A stretch of DNA of 33,427 bases from Bernardetiaceae bacterium (GTDB taxonomy: Bacteria; Bacteroidota; Bacteroidia; Cytophagales; Thermoflexibacteraceae): assembly GCA_025056255.1 (NCBI GenBank), contig JANWVT010000023.1, positions 1-33,427 of the forward strand. Direction: 5' to 3'. The notes under the pieces were generated by a model. The model was given only the letters and a program-made list of their open reading frames with translations, was not told the origin of the DNA and searched no databases. The position numbers were made by a program, and so were the translations under genes. Positions 16,522 to 25,771 of the stretch are shown one piece after another; position 1 is the first letter of the stretch; the number at the start of each line of letters is the position of its first letter.

Positions 16522-17148
16522 TCAATGAGCAATATCATCTTCCACTTCTAATGCTTCGAGAATAGCAGCTATATCGTCGAAGTCTTTCAAGCCGGGCTTT
16601 GCTTCAAAACCTCCTTTTAAAGCAATGCCATAGGGCTGAATAGAGGCAACTGTTTGCACAATGGTAGTTGCTTCAAATGGTAGTTCCAATATTATTTTAT
16701 GCTGTGCACAAGCCTGATGCAAAAGTGGCAGCACTTCGAGCATGTGAGGGTTTAAGCTACCTTCCAGCAAAAAGAACTCAGTAAGTGGTTGACAGTTGGC
16801 AGCTATGCGAATGGCTTGTTGTATATCTGCAAGAGTATGCACACGCATACGTAAAATAAGGGGTAATCCATAACTTTGGAGCATGGGTAACTTTTCAGGT
16901 ACATCGGTTTGCAGATAATCTAAAGGATAGTGAGCAATATCGGAGGGTAAATCTTCGGTACCTAATTCACCAACAAAAGCCACACCAGCAAGCCAACTGG
17001 CAATTTCTTTTGCTTTTTGAGAAGGCAAAAAAGCTGGTTCAGAAGGATTCAAACAAAAACCAATCCATGTTACTCCCATGCCGGCACAGTAGCGTGCGTC
17101 ACTCAAATTGTTTACACTACTTATTTTTACTGGTAGTTGCAAGCCCAT
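16522..17148 (-). CDS. TrpF-like (phosphoribosylanthranilate isomerase family) protein with altered active site
   Basis: A 208-aa beta/alpha-barrel protein related to phosphoribosylanthranilate isomerase of tryptophan synthesis. The N-terminus VKISSVNNLSDARYCAGMG (7-25) aligns with the TrpF start VKICGITN..DA, and the C-terminus YGIALKGGFEAKPGLKD (173-189) with the phosphate-binding VDVSSGVE..PG.KD. The catalytic Cys of KICG is Ser10 here, and the position of the general-acid Asp (LLDT/LLDS in TrpF) reads LLEG, giving Glu129. True isomerase activity is therefore doubtful. An ATG at 17148 is the natural start; the longer open frame overlaps the divergent lipoprotein gene and would add 75 unrelated residues. 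No other trp gene is nearby, so a different or non-catalytic role is likely. Confidence 0.75.
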   Translation of the reverse strand: MGLQLPVKISSVNNLSDARYCAGMGVTWIGFCLNPSEPAFLPSQKAKEIASWLAGVAFVGELGTEDLPSDIAHYPLDYLQTDVPEKLPMLQSYGLPLILRMRVHTLADIQQAIRIAANCQPLTEFFLLEGSLNPHMLEVLPLLHQACAQHKIILELPFEATTIVQTVASIQPYGIALKGGFEAKPGLKDFDDIAAILEALEVEDDIAH

Positions 17149-17201
17149 GATACTTGAAGTTAAATTTCCGCAAAGTTGCCTTTTCCAAGCATTGGATTCT
17201 A

Positions 17202-17209
17202 TAATTTTG
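17202..17209 (+). promoter_or_regulatory. Possible Bacteroidota -7 element
   Basis: TAATTTTG fits TAnnTTTG and lies 16 bases before the TTG start of the putative lipoprotein gene. A TTG at 17176-17178 is the nearest upstream match, with a longer-than-usual 23-base spacer, so the promoter call is weak. Confidence 0.35.
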
Positions 17210-17225
17210 CCAAAAATTAGTTGTT

Positions 17226-17777
17226 TTGAAGCGTTTATTTGCGGTCTTGTGGTGTTTGTTAGGGGTAGCAGAGAGCTGCACATCGCCTGTACAGCCTTTC
17301 CCGAGCAATCGAGAAAGTGGTTATTTTTCAATTGCTTCGGAAATTGACAGGCAAGTGGCTTTGCTGACAGCAAGCAATGCTAAGGGGCAAAAGATTGTAC
17401 AAGTAGGGGCTGCCCCTCCTGATACAGTCTCTTTACAAGCAACTAATTGGGAAAACGAGCTGTATCTTTTCAAGGAAGCAGATATTAACAAACCTGCATG
17501 GATAGATGCTTACGAAGTGATACAGTCAGCAGATAAAACTGTTTACCGTGCTACTCATAGTGTGCCTCTTGTTCGTCAGGTGATGGTAAGAGGCACACTA
17601 AGTCAGCCTACTGTTATAGAAGCCCACATGGTGCAGTCTAATCTGCTTTATCATACAGAGAAACACTTGCAATTGGTTTTTGAAGAGGGCAAGCTGTCAA
17701 CCTACCGCATAGAAGGCTTTCAGAAGAGCCTTCTTGCTGACACGACCCAATACAAACTCATAGGGGTTGTGCACTAA
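17226..17777 (+). CDS. Putative lipoprotein or exported protein, unknown function
   Basis: A 183-aa product starting at a TTG codon, the only start that keeps the signal sequence: MKRLFAVLWCLLGVAESC has two basic residues, a hydrophobic core and a Cys at 18. The AES-Cys is only a partial lipobox, so lipid attachment is likely but not certain. The mature part is predicted to be beta-rich with no recognised domain and no membrane helix, resembling small envelope proteins of the phylum. It diverges from the TrpF-like gene (77 bases) and is followed after 36 bases by ribH on the same strand, so the two may share a transcript. Function is unknown. Confidence 0.7.
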   Translation: MKRLFAVLWCLLGVAESCTSPVQPFPSNRESGYFSIASEIDRQVALLTASNAKGQKIVQVGAAPPDTVSLQATNWENELYLFKEADINKPAWIDAYEVIQSADKTVYRATHSVPLVRQVMVRGTLSQPTVIEAHMVQSNLLYHTEKHLQLVFEEGKLSTYRIEGFQKSLLADTTQYKLIGVVH

Positions 17778-17813
17778 CTTTTGTTCTGTTAACCTTTAAT
17801 CCAAACCATATCT

Positions 17814-18290
17814 ATGGCTTCCAGTTTGAAAAACCTCAGCACCTTTTCCAATAAGAACCTGAGTGATATTGCTGACCGCAAATTTGCAATTGTAGTATCG
17901 GAGTGGAACAGCGAAATTACTGAACGGCTTTATAATGGCGCATACAGCACCCTGCTCAATGGCGGAGCAAAAGAGGAAAATATTATTCGCAAAGATGTAC
18001 CCGGTAGTTTCGAGCTGAGCCTTGGGGCGCAATACGTAGCGCAATGGGATGATATTGATGCAGTGATTTGCTTAGGCTGTGTTATCAAAGGAGAAACCCC
18101 GCACTTCGATTTTATCTGTCAAGCAGTTGCCAACGGCATCACGCAAGTAGCATTGAAGTATAACAAGCCTGTTATATTTGGAGTGCTTACAACGTTGAAC
18201 ATGGAACAGGCTCTTGAGCGTGCCGGTGGAAAGCATGGCAACAAAGGTGATGAGGCTGCTGTTGCTGCTATTAAAATGTTGAACTTTTAA
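17814..18290 (+). CDS. ribH: 6,7-dimethyl-8-ribityllumazine synthase
   Basis: Penultimate enzyme of riboflavin synthesis, condensing 5-amino-6-ribitylaminouracil with 3,4-dihydroxy-2-butanone 4-phosphate. The 158 aa have the lumazine synthase pattern: substrate-ring contact in VVSEWNSEI (Trp31-Asn32), GSFELS (64-69), and the catalytic and phosphate-binding segment GCVIKGETPHFDFI with His97. A short N-terminal extension of about 20 residues precedes the core, as in icosahedral or pentameric forms. No other rib gene and no FMN-riboswitch-like leader are seen in the 36 bases upstream. The RND transporter follows after 24 bases and may be co-transcribed. Confidence 0.96.
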   Translation: MASSLKNLSTFSNKNLSDIADRKFAIVVSEWNSEITERLYNGAYSTLLNGGAKEENIIRKDVPGSFELSLGAQYVAQWDDIDAVICLGCVIKGETPHFDFICQAVANGITQVALKYNKPVIFGVLTTLNMEQALERAGGKHGNKGDEAAVAAIKMLNF

Positions 18291-18314
18291 CGGCGTCTAA
18301 TCTAATCCTATCAC

Positions 18315-20684
18315 ATGTGGGAGAAAATAGCGGACATAGTCCTAAAATATCGGCTTGTCTTTATTTGGGTGCTTTTGTTGATTACAGCTTGGATGGGCTA
18401 TCAGGCGCGCAAAGTGGAAATGTCTTACGATTTTGTCAAGGTAGTGCCGCAGAACGACCCTGAAATGTTGTTTTTCAAAGACTTTCTTAAAACCTTTGGC
18501 GAAGATGGCAACTTGTTTGTGATAGGATTAAAAGACAGTGCCCTATATCGCTATGACAATTTTTTGCACTTTCAAGACCTAACTACCCGCCTTGCGAAAC
18601 TGGAAGGAGTGAATCAGGTTTTGTCGTTGCCTACTTTGCAAGACCTGCGCAAAAACGAGTCGGAAAAGCGTTTTGAAGTACACCCTATCTTTCGCCTCAC
18701 GCCTGCTAATCAGCAGCATCTCGACAGCCTACTTAGTCTGGTGCGTGCTGTTGAATTTTACAAAGGACAAATTTGGAATCCTCACAATGGCGCTACTATG
18801 GTAGTAGTTGCCCTAAAACAAGAGGTATTAGGCACAGCTGCACGAGAAAAAGTGGTGGCACAAATGATTCACCTCGCCAACGAGTTTGCAGCAAAAACCA
18901 GTATCCGAGTACATTATAGTGGCATTCCTTATATCCGCACGGTGGTTGCCAAAAGCGTTAAGCAAGAACTCAACATTTTTTTAATGCTCTCTTGCGCCGT
19001 TACAATAGTAGTGATGTATTTGTTTTTTCGCTCGGTTGCACCAGTACTGTTTTCTATGCTGCTGATTGGGATAGTGGTTGTATGGACATTGGGAACATTA
19101 GGTTTGTTAGGCTACAAGATTACTATGCTTACAGGGCTGCTGCCCCCTATTTTGGTGGTAATAGGCATTCCCAATTGCGTGTATCTGCTTACTAAATATC
19201 ATCAGGAATACCTCCTATCACACAACCAATTTTTAGCATTAAAGAATGTTGTTAAGAAAATAGGTGTTGTAACGCTTATTACCAATACTACTACCGCCAT
19301 CGGCTTTTTAGTATTGCTGACAGTAGATATTTCCATACTGCGCGAGTTTGGGGCAGTAGCTGCTATTAATATTGCCAATACTTTTGCTATCAGCCTTATT
19401 TTTATTCCGGCTGTATTTTCTTATTTGCCCCCTCCTTCGTTTCGCAACACGCGCCATTTGGAGCGGCGCAACATGCAGCGCTTGCTCAACTTGTTCATAC
19501 GCATTGCCGACCATCATCGAAGCAAGGTATATGCTGTTTGTGCAATATTAGTCGTGCTTTCTGTTGTAGGTATGTTGCGCATTCGTGCGGTTTCATACAT
19601 GGTGGACGACCTGCCCGAGGAAAGTGCTGTGATAAAAGACCTTGCTTTCTTTGAAGAGAATTTTACTGGCATTATGCCATTGGAAATTGTGATAGACACA
19701 GGCAAACCCAGAGCTAACCGCGATTTGAAAAGATTGCGCAAAGTGGCAGCTCTGGAAGATTCTCTGCGAACTCTTCCCTACGTTTCTCCGCCTGTTTCCA
19801 TAATTACTTTTGTAAAAGCTGCTAACCAAGCACTGGGAACTGTTAAAGTGCAGGAAACTTACGCCTTACCTACTCAATCGGGCGAATTATTGACCATTGA
19901 GCGATACACACGCAGCCAAAAAGGACAGGCAGCCCAACTAGCTAACAGTTTTGCCGACAGCACAGGGCAGCGGTTGCGTATTTCGCTCAAAGTAGCCGAT
20001 ATTGGTTCGGTACGTACCGACTCGCTCATGCGCTATGCTATTCTTCCCCGCATAGACAGTGTGTTAGCAGGCACGGAAATGAAAGCGCATGTAACTGGAA
20101 CCACGCTCCTGTTTTTGAAAGGCAACGATTATCTTATTGCCAACATGCGCCAGAGCTTATTAATAGCCATTGGACTGATTGGTATTGTCATTGGCACATT
20201 GTTTAAAAATATCCGCATCATGCTCATTACTATTGCTAGTAACTTGCTGCCTATTTTAATGACAGCAGGCATGATGGGATTTCTCGGTATTCCGCTCAAA
20301 CCTAGTACCGCGCTGATTTTTAGCATTGCTTTCGGCATTGCTGTAGATGATGCTGTTCACTACCTTTCTCGCTACAGGCAAGCGCTCAAACTAACTGGAT
20401 TTAATGTATCGGAAAGTGTGAGAATAGCTATTCAGGAAACAGGTATTAGCATGATGTACACTTCTGTGGTGCTGTTTGCTGGTTTTATCATTTTCACTTT
20501 GTCAGATTTTGGTGCCACACAAGCTCTGGGCGCACTTACTTCTTCTACACTTTTAGTGGCAATGGTTACTAACTTAGTGCTTTTGCCCTGCTTGCTCAAT
20601 ACATTCAGCAAAGGCAAAGAAGACCAAGCCGACCAAGATGAAATTGCCCAAGAAATAGACGCTTACATAAACGATAAAGGTTGA
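18315..20684 (+). CDS. RND-superfamily (MMPL/Patched-type) transporter
   Basis: A 789-aa inner-membrane protein with the twofold RND layout of MMPL/HpnN-like transporters (COG1033). TM1 is at about 12-28, a periplasmic domain at 30-215, then a five-helix bundle at about 220-370. TM7 lies near 396-412, a second periplasmic domain at 415-605, and a closing bundle at about 620-770. The sterol-sensing-like repeat ends in FGIAVDDAVHYLSRYRQ, where the Asp-Asp pair is the usual proton-relay position. The equivalent place in the first half reads GIPNCVYLLTKYHQ, without acidic residues. Relatives export lipids or hydrophobic compounds; the substrate is unknown. No membrane-fusion or outer-membrane partner adjoins it, in keeping with the MMPL type. 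Confidence 0.9.
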   Translation: MWEKIADIVLKYRLVFIWVLLLITAWMGYQARKVEMSYDFVKVVPQNDPEMLFFKDFLKTFGEDGNLFVIGLKDSALYRYDNFLHFQDLTTRLAKLEGVNQVLSLPTLQDLRKNESEKRFEVHPIFRLTPANQQHLDSLLSLVRAVEFYKGQIWNPHNGATMVVVALKQEVLGTAAREKVVAQMIHLANEFAAKTSIRVHYSGIPYIRTVVAKSVKQELNIFLMLSCAVTIVVMYLFFRSVAPVLFSMLLIGIVVVWTLGTLGLLGYKITMLTGLLPPILVVIGIPNCVYLLTKYHQEYLLSHNQFLALKNVVKKIGVVTLITNTTTAIGFLVLLTVDISILREFGAVAAINIANTFAISLIFIPAVFSYLPPPSFRNTRHLERRNMQRLLNLFIRIADHHRSKVYAVCAILVVLSVVGMLRIRAVSYMVDDLPEESAVIKDLAFFEENFTGIMPLEIVIDTGKPRANRDLKRLRKVAALEDSLRTLPYVSPPVSIITFVKAANQALGTVKVQETYALPTQSGELLTIERYTRSQKGQAAQLANSFADSTGQRLRISLKVADIGSVRTDSLMRYAILPRIDSVLAGTEMKAHVTGTTLLFLKGNDYLIANMRQSLLIAIGLIGIVIGTLFKNIRIMLITIASNLLPILMTAGMMGFLGIPLKPSTALIFSIAFGIAVDDAVHYLSRYRQALKLTGFNVSESVRIAIQETGISMMYTSVVLFAGFIIFTLSDFGATQALGALTSSTLLVAMVTNLVLLPCLLNTFSKGKEDQADQDEIAQEIDAYINDKG

Positions 20685-20696
20685 GTGTGAATTCTA

Positions 20697-20704
20697 TAAC
20701 TTTG
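20697..20704 (+). promoter_or_regulatory. Possible -7 promoter element for rocD
   Basis: TAACTTTG matches TAnnTTTG and lies 25 bases before the rocD ATG, leaving a short leader. No TTTG stands at the usual upstream distance, so only half of the promoter is seen. Confidence 0.35.
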
Positions 20705-20729
20705 AAGGCATCCACAAACCACTAACATT

Positions 20730-21962
20730 ATGCTTGCCACATTCTCAAGTCAAGAACTGATTGCATTAGAACAGCGCTATGGTGCACACAACTATCATCC
20801 GCTTCCAGTGGTGCTTGCAAAAGGAAAGGGAGTTTATTTGTGGGATGTAGAAGGTCGTCGGTATTTTGATTTTTTATCGGCCTACAGCGCTGTTAATCAG
20901 GGACATTGCCATCCACGCATTATTCAAGCACTCATAGAGCAGGCACAAACCCTAACCTTAACCTCCCGTGCTTTTTACAACGACAAGCTCGGATTATACG
21001 AACAGTTTATTACTGAATTTTTTGGATACGACCGTGTGCTGCCTATGAATACGGGTGTAGAAGGAGGAGAAACTGCTATTAAGATTTGTCGCAAATGGGG
21101 ATATGAAGTAAAAGGTATTCCTACCAATCAAGCTAAAATTATTTTCGCTCGCCGCAACTTCTGGGGACGCACAATGGCTGCCATTTCCAGTTCTACCGAC
21201 CCCAAAAGTTTTACCAATTTCGGTCCGTATATGCCCGGATTCGAAATCATTCCCTACGACGATATACCAGCATTGGCAGCTGCTCTGGAAGACCCACACG
21301 TAGCAGGAGTAATGTTAGAACCTATCCAAGGCGAGGCAGGCGTAATTGTTCCACAAGAAGGCTACTTAAAGCAGGTTAGTGCGTTATGCCGTACAAAAAA
21401 TGTGCTGTTTATTGCTGATGAGGTACAAACAGGCATTGCTCGCACGGGTAGAATGTTAGCTTGCGACTATGAAAATGTGAAGCCCGATATTCTAATTTTA
21501 GGCAAAGCACTTTCGGGCGGCGTATATCCTGTTTCGGCAGTGCTAACAAGCCATGAAATTATGAACTGCATCCGTCCTGGTGAGCATGGCTCCACCTATG
21601 GTGGTAATCCGCTGGCTTGTGCCGTAGCCATGGCTGCCCTGCAAGTAGTGAAAGATGAAAATTTGGCAGAAAATGCTGAACGCATGGGACACATTTTCCG
21701 TGCACGCATGAATGCCATGATTCAAAAAACTGATAAAGTAACACAGGTGCGTGGAAAAGGATTGTTGAATGCCATTGTAATTAACGATACGCCTGAAAGC
21801 GATACAGCTTGGAACTTATGCTTAGCCATGAAAGAACGCGGCTTACTTGCCAAACCTACTCATGGCAACATTATTCGCTTCGCTCCTCCATTGGTAATTA
21901 CCGAAGAGCAACTGCACCAATGTTGCGACATTATTGAAGATGCTGTGCAAAGTCTGTTATAG
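20730..21962 (+). CDS. rocD: Ornithine--oxo-acid transaminase
   Basis: Class III PLP aminotransferase converting ornithine and 2-oxoglutarate to glutamate 5-semialdehyde and glutamate, linking arginine/ornithine and proline metabolism. The 410 aa match the RocD family. Visible features are [12 protein letters not shown] (107-118), FWGRTM (144-149), Asp230 in [14 protein letters not shown] that pairs with the PLP nitrogen, and the Schiff-base Lys259 in LGKALSGG. The sequence is closer to ornithine aminotransferase than to acetylornithine aminotransferase (EGGETAIK rather than EANEAAIK). No arginase or proline dehydrogenase gene is adjacent. It follows the RND gene by 45 bases. Confidence 0.95.
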   Translation: MLATFSSQELIALEQRYGAHNYHPLPVVLAKGKGVYLWDVEGRRYFDFLSAYSAVNQGHCHPRIIQALIEQAQTLTLTSRAFYNDKLGLYEQFITEFFGYDRVLPMNTGVEGGETAIKICRKWGYEVKGIPTNQAKIIFARRNFWGRTMAAISSSTDPKSFTNFGPYMPGFEIIPYDDIPALAAALEDPHVAGVMLEPIQGEAGVIVPQEGYLKQVSALCRTKNVLFIADEVQTGIARTGRMLACDYENVKPDILILGKALSGGVYPVSAVLTSHEIMNCIRPGEHGSTYGGNPLACAVAMAALQVVKDENLAENAERMGHIFRARMNAMIQKTDKVTQVRGKGLLNAIVINDTPESDTAWNLCLAMKERGLLAKPTHGNIIRFAPPLVITEEQLHQCCDIIEDAVQSLL

Positions 21963-22055
21963 CCACAAAGGTTAGCCCAAGCTCCACCCGCAGTTTGCTT
22001 CAATACATGTTGGGTTGGGCACAGATTGATTGAACAGAGTTGTATAGTTTATCGC

Positions 22056-22520
22056 ATGAAAAACAAGTCAGCCATCATTATTTGCAAACCTAAACCTGCT
22101 CTTATTAATGCACTTGTAGTGCTTGCTGTTGGCGGATTGGGTACTTGGCTGTATTTAATTTTTCATTTTAATACACGCGCTAACTTTTGGCTACAACTAA
22201 TAGGTATATGGCTGGCTCTGTTCATTTCTGTTTTATTGATAGTGATTGCCTTAAAGAAAAATTTCATCTTGTCAGCAGATCGTTCTGGCATAGAGTTGCA
22301 ATACCGCTTTCCTAAGCACAGGAAGCAAAAGCTGCTTTGGCACGCATTGCAAAGTTGGCAAGAGATAAGAGCAGGGCGCGGCGGAGCTTACAGGCAACTA
22401 CGGCTCCATTTTGGCGAGCAAAAGATATCTTTGGCAAACTTAGAACACAGCCATTACAACGATTTGCTTACGTGGCTGCAAAAAAATGCTGCTAACAAAC
22501 GCAAGGCAGCAACATTTTAG
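22056..22520 (+). CDS. Small membrane protein with two predicted helices
   Basis: A 154-aa protein of unknown function. The ATG at 22056 is preferred; a TTG ten codons upstream would add an unlikely hydrophilic stretch. Two hydrophobic segments (about 15-38 and 48-66 from the ATG) form a hairpin, followed by a cytosolic domain of about 85 residues rich in Arg, Lys and Trp (LLWHALQSWQEIRAGRGG). That order resembles small bacterial PH-like (bPH2/YdbS) membrane proteins, but I see no diagnostic motif. It sits between rocD and gltA, 67 bases before the citrate synthase ATG, and shares their strand. Confidence 0.65.
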   Translation: MKNKSAIIICKPKPALINALVVLAVGGLGTWLYLIFHFNTRANFWLQLIGIWLALFISVLLIVIALKKNFILSADRSGIELQYRFPKHRKQKLLWHALQSWQEIRAGRGGAYRQLRLHFGEQKISLANLEHSHYNDLLTWLQKNAANKRKAATF

Positions 22521-22587
22521 CATAAATCGCACTAAATTCGCTACCAGCGATTTTAAGTTGAACGTTCCACATAACCACCAACGTATA

Positions 22588-23865
22588 ATGTCAAAGTTTG
22601 CTGAACTTCACTACGAGGGTAAAGTATATAAGCTGCCTGTGGTAGAAGGTACCGAAAAAGAACTTGCCTTAGACATCAGCAAGTTGCGCGATGAGTCAGG
22701 TTTTATTACCTTAGACATTGGATACAAGAACACAGGCGCAACCAAAAGCGCTATCACGTTTTTAGATGGCGAAAAAGGTATTTTGCGCTATCGCGGTTAT
22801 CCTATCGAACAATTGGCTGAGCATGCCTCTTTTCTCGAAGTAGCATATCTACTCATTTATGGCGAACTGCCCACACAGGCGCAATTAGCTGCTTTTGAGC
22901 GCAATATTACCATACATACGCTGGTGCATGAAGACATCCGCAAAATTTACGACGGTTTTCCTGCCTCTGCCCACCCTATGGCGGTGTTGGCTTCCTTAGT
23001 GTGCGCACTCAGCACGTTCTACCCAGAGAGTCGCACGATGGAAGGAACAGACCTGAATATTGTGCGCTTATTAGCTAAAATGCCTACCTTGGCAGCATGG
23101 AGCTACAAAAACGAAATGGGGCACCCGCTCAACTATCCTAACAATTCTTTGGACTACTGCTCCAATTTCCTGCACATGATGTTTGCCTATCCTACCGAAA
23201 CCTACACAGCAGACCCAGTAGTAGTAGACGCCCTTAACAAGCTACTTATTTTGCACGCCGACCATGAACAAAACTGTTCTGCCTCTACGGTACGCATTGT
23301 AGGTTCTTCCAAAGTAGGGTTATTTGCTTCTATTGCTGCTGGCATCAATGCGCTTTGGGGACCTTTACACGGAGGAGCTAACCAAGAAGTGATTGAGATG
23401 TTGGAGCGCATCAAAGCCGACGGAGGCAATGTGAAAAAATATGTAGACATGGCAAAAGACAAAAACAGCAACTTCCGCCTCATGGGCTTTGGGCATCGGG
23501 TATACAAAAATTTTGACCCGCGCGCTCGCATTATCAAAGCAGCCTGCGACAAGGTGTTAGAAAAATTAGGCATCCATGACCCTACCTTAGAAATCGCCAA
23601 GGAATTAGAAGAGCATGCCCTCAAAGACGACTACTTCATTAGCCGCAAACTCTATCCCAACGTAGATTTCTATTCGGGAATCATCTATCGAGCTATTGGC
23701 ATTCCTACCGAAATGTTTACAGTAATGTTTGCCTTAGGACGTTTGCCGGGCTGGATTGCTCAATGGAGAGAGATGACTCTTAACAAAGAACCTATTGGAC
23801 GCCCGCGACAAATCTACATAGGTGCAACAGAACGCAACTACGTACCTGTCAGTCAACGGCAATAA
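22588..23865 (+). CDS. gltA: Citrate synthase (type II, hexameric)
   Basis: Condenses acetyl-CoA and oxaloacetate to citrate at the entry of the TCA cycle. From the ATG at 22588 the protein is 425 aa, as in E. coli GltA (427). The N-terminal beta domain typical of NADH-sensitive type II enzymes is present (MSKFAELHYEGKVYKLPVVEG). Active-site residues visible are His226 (HADHEQNCS), His261 (PLHGGAN), His303 (GFGHRVY), Asp310 nearby, and Asp360 (NVDFYSG). The longer open frame upstream overlaps the preceding gene and lacks family similarity. A hairpin at 23894-23928 follows the stop. Confidence 0.97.
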   Translation: MSKFAELHYEGKVYKLPVVEGTEKELALDISKLRDESGFITLDIGYKNTGATKSAITFLDGEKGILRYRGYPIEQLAEHASFLEVAYLLIYGELPTQAQLAAFERNITIHTLVHEDIRKIYDGFPASAHPMAVLASLVCALSTFYPESRTMEGTDLNIVRLLAKMPTLAAWSYKNEMGHPLNYPNNSLDYCSNFLHMMFAYPTETYTADPVVVDALNKLLILHADHEQNCSASTVRIVGSSKVGLFASIAAGINALWGPLHGGANQEVIEMLERIKADGGNVKKYVDMAKDKNSNFRLMGFGHRVYKNFDPRARIIKAACDKVLEKLGIHDPTLEIAKELEEHALKDDYFISRKLYPNVDFYSGIIYRAIGIPTEMFTVMFALGRLPGWIAQWREMTLNKEPIGRPRQIYIGATERNYVPVSQRQ

Positions 23866-23893
23866 AATAGCAAAGCCTAAACTTTTCACCCGC

Positions 23894-23928
23894 TTTTAGC
23901 GTTGTACGGGCAGGTTTTGTCGCTAAAA
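23894..23928 (+). terminator. Hairpin downstream of citrate synthase
   Basis: TTTTAGCG (23894-23901) pairs perfectly with CGCTAAAA (23921-23928) around a 19-base loop, within the 80 bases between gltA and the ABC exporter. The T-tract that follows is short (AATTTGC), so this is a weak intrinsic terminator at best or an attenuating hairpin. Confidence 0.4.
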
Positions 23929-23945
23929 ATTTGCTGCTATTGTAA

Positions 23946-25739
23946 GTGAAGGAATTATCTTATCTAAATACATATTTGTACAAGTACCGCTCCTATTTGA
24001 TATGGGGAGCGGTATTTGTTGCAGTTTCTAACATATTTGCTATTATTCCTGCGCAAATGGTGCGCCATGCTTTCGACTTGGTAAGTGACAATGTCCACTT
24101 ATACCTTGCTTTTAAGCAGTCGGAACGGGCGCGCGCACAACTGTACGATGTTTTTGCCAACGCTGTTTTCACCTATGGCGTTGTAATTGTAGGCATGGCT
24201 TTGCTGCGGGGAGTATTCCTCTACCTTACCCGCCAAACCATTATCGTGATGTCTCGGTTAGTAGAATATGACCTCAAAAACGATATTTATGCCCACTATC
24301 AAACCCTGCCGTTGAGTTTTTACCGCCGCAATAACACAGGCGACCTAATGGCACGCATATCGGAAGATGTGGGGCATGTTCGCATGTACCTTGGTCCTGC
24401 TATTATGTACGGACTGAACATGATTATAACTTTCGTGCTCATTATTGGGTACATGCTCACTGTCAATGTACAACTAACACTGTGGTCGCTGTTGCCTCTG
24501 CCTATTCTATCGCTCAGCATCTATTACGTCAATAACCTCATCAACAAGCATTCAGAGCAGATACAGCGCAAGCTTTCAGAGATGAGCACTTTTGTACAAG
24601 AAGCCTTTTCGGGTATTCGCGTTATAAAGTCTTTTGTGAGAGAAAATGACTTTTCTTTGCAATTTGCCGAAAAAAGTAAGGAATACCGCATCCGCTCCCT
24701 AAAATTGGCAATGGTGAATGCTTTGTTTTATCCGCTGATTATGACGCTGATAGGTCTGAGCACCATCTTTACAGTTTATATAGGCGGTATAGAGGTCATC
24801 AACGGTACTATTACTACTGGCAACATCGCTGAATTTGTTATCTATATCAACCTGCTCACGTGGCCTGTTACTTCCTTAGGGTGGGTTACCAGCATCATTC
24901 AGCGGGCTGCTGCCTCCCAAAAGCGCATTAATGAGTTTTTAAATACTCAAACTGATATTGTTTCTACCCGCAACTTAGAAAAAGAAATTGTTGGCAATAT
25001 TAGTTTCCACAACGTCAGTTTTCGCTATCCCGACTCGGGTATTGAAGCACTGCACAAAATTAGCTTTGACATTAAAGCAGGTGAGTCGTTAGCCATTTTA
25101 GGAGCTACTGGCTCAGGCAAAACCACTATTGCTAATCTAATGTGCCGGCTTTATGACCCTACAGAAGGCGAAATTCTCATCGACGGTGAACCTATCCAAG
25201 CCTACAATATTTCCTACTATCGCCGACAAATTGGCTACGTGCCACAAGATGTATTCTTGTTTTCAGATACGATTGCTAATAATATTGGCTTTGGATTAAC
25301 TCATTTAGCGGAAGCCGATATGATACAGGCGGCTAAAGATGCTGACGTGTATCAGAATATTATGGATTTTCCGCAGGGTTTTGCAACCGAAATAGGCGAG
25401 CGAGGCATTACTCTTTCGGGGGGGCAGAAGCAGCGTGTTTCCATTGCGCGCGCCATCGTACGCAATCCGCGCATTCTTATTTTAGACGATGCCTTGTCTG
25501 CCGTAGATACCAAAACCGAACACGCTATATTGAACAACTTGCAACGCATCATGCAAGGACGCACTACCGTTATTATTTCACATCGTGTATCCTCTGCCAA
25601 ACTTGCCGACCACATCATCGTGCTTCACAACGGTCGCATTGCAGAAAGTGGCACTCATGAGTCGCTCTTGCTACAAGGAGGTATCTACAAGGAGCTCTAC
25701 GAAAAACAAATGAAAACAGAAGAGGAAATGGCTGAATAA
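23946..25739 (+). CDS. ABC exporter half-transporter (ABC-B type, permease fused to ATPase)
   Basis: A 597-aa half-size ABC exporter: a six-helix transmembrane domain (about 1-325) fused to a nucleotide-binding domain (350-590). It starts at a GTG; no ATG lies close by. Walker A is GATGSGKT (386-393), the Q-loop is VPQDVF (432-437), the signature LSGGQ is at 490-494, Walker B is LILDD (511-515), the D-loop is ALSAVD and the switch His is 546. The catalytic Glu after Walker B is Asp515, as in the degenerate site of heterodimeric exporters such as LmrCD/BmrCD-type subunits. No second half-transporter gene is adjacent. The substrate is unknown (drug, lipid or peptide). The usual MsbA-style annotation would overstate the evidence. 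Confidence 0.9.
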   Translation: MKELSYLNTYLYKYRSYLIWGAVFVAVSNIFAIIPAQMVRHAFDLVSDNVHLYLAFKQSERARAQLYDVFANAVFTYGVVIVGMALLRGVFLYLTRQTIIVMSRLVEYDLKNDIYAHYQTLPLSFYRRNNTGDLMARISEDVGHVRMYLGPAIMYGLNMIITFVLIIGYMLTVNVQLTLWSLLPLPILSLSIYYVNNLINKHSEQIQRKLSEMSTFVQEAFSGIRVIKSFVRENDFSLQFAEKSKEYRIRSLKLAMVNALFYPLIMTLIGLSTIFTVYIGGIEVINGTITTGNIAEFVIYINLLTWPVTSLGWVTSIIQRAAASQKRINEFLNTQTDIVSTRNLEKEIVGNISFHNVSFRYPDSGIEALHKISFDIKAGESLAILGATGSGKTTIANLMCRLYDPTEGEILIDGEPIQAYNISYYRRQIGYVPQDVFLFSDTIANNIGFGLTHLAEADMIQAAKDADVYQNIMDFPQGFATEIGERGITLSGGQKQRVSIARAIVRNPRILILDDALSAVDTKTEHAILNNLQRIMQGRTTVIISHRVSSAKLADHIIVLHNGRIAESGTHESLLLQGGIYKELYEKQMKTEEEMAE

Positions 25740-25771
25740 TTTTTTATATTTCGTAGCTACTTTTACTAATC

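Noticed and set aside
17149-17373. N-terminal extension of the TrpF-like protein
   Set aside because: The extra 75 residues do not resemble the family and are antisense to the divergent lipoprotein gene; the ATG at 17148 sits exactly at the start of the barrel.
21975-22020. Terminator after rocD (GCCCAA/TTGGGC)
   Set aside because: Only six pairs with a 34-base loop and no T-tract; too weak to call.
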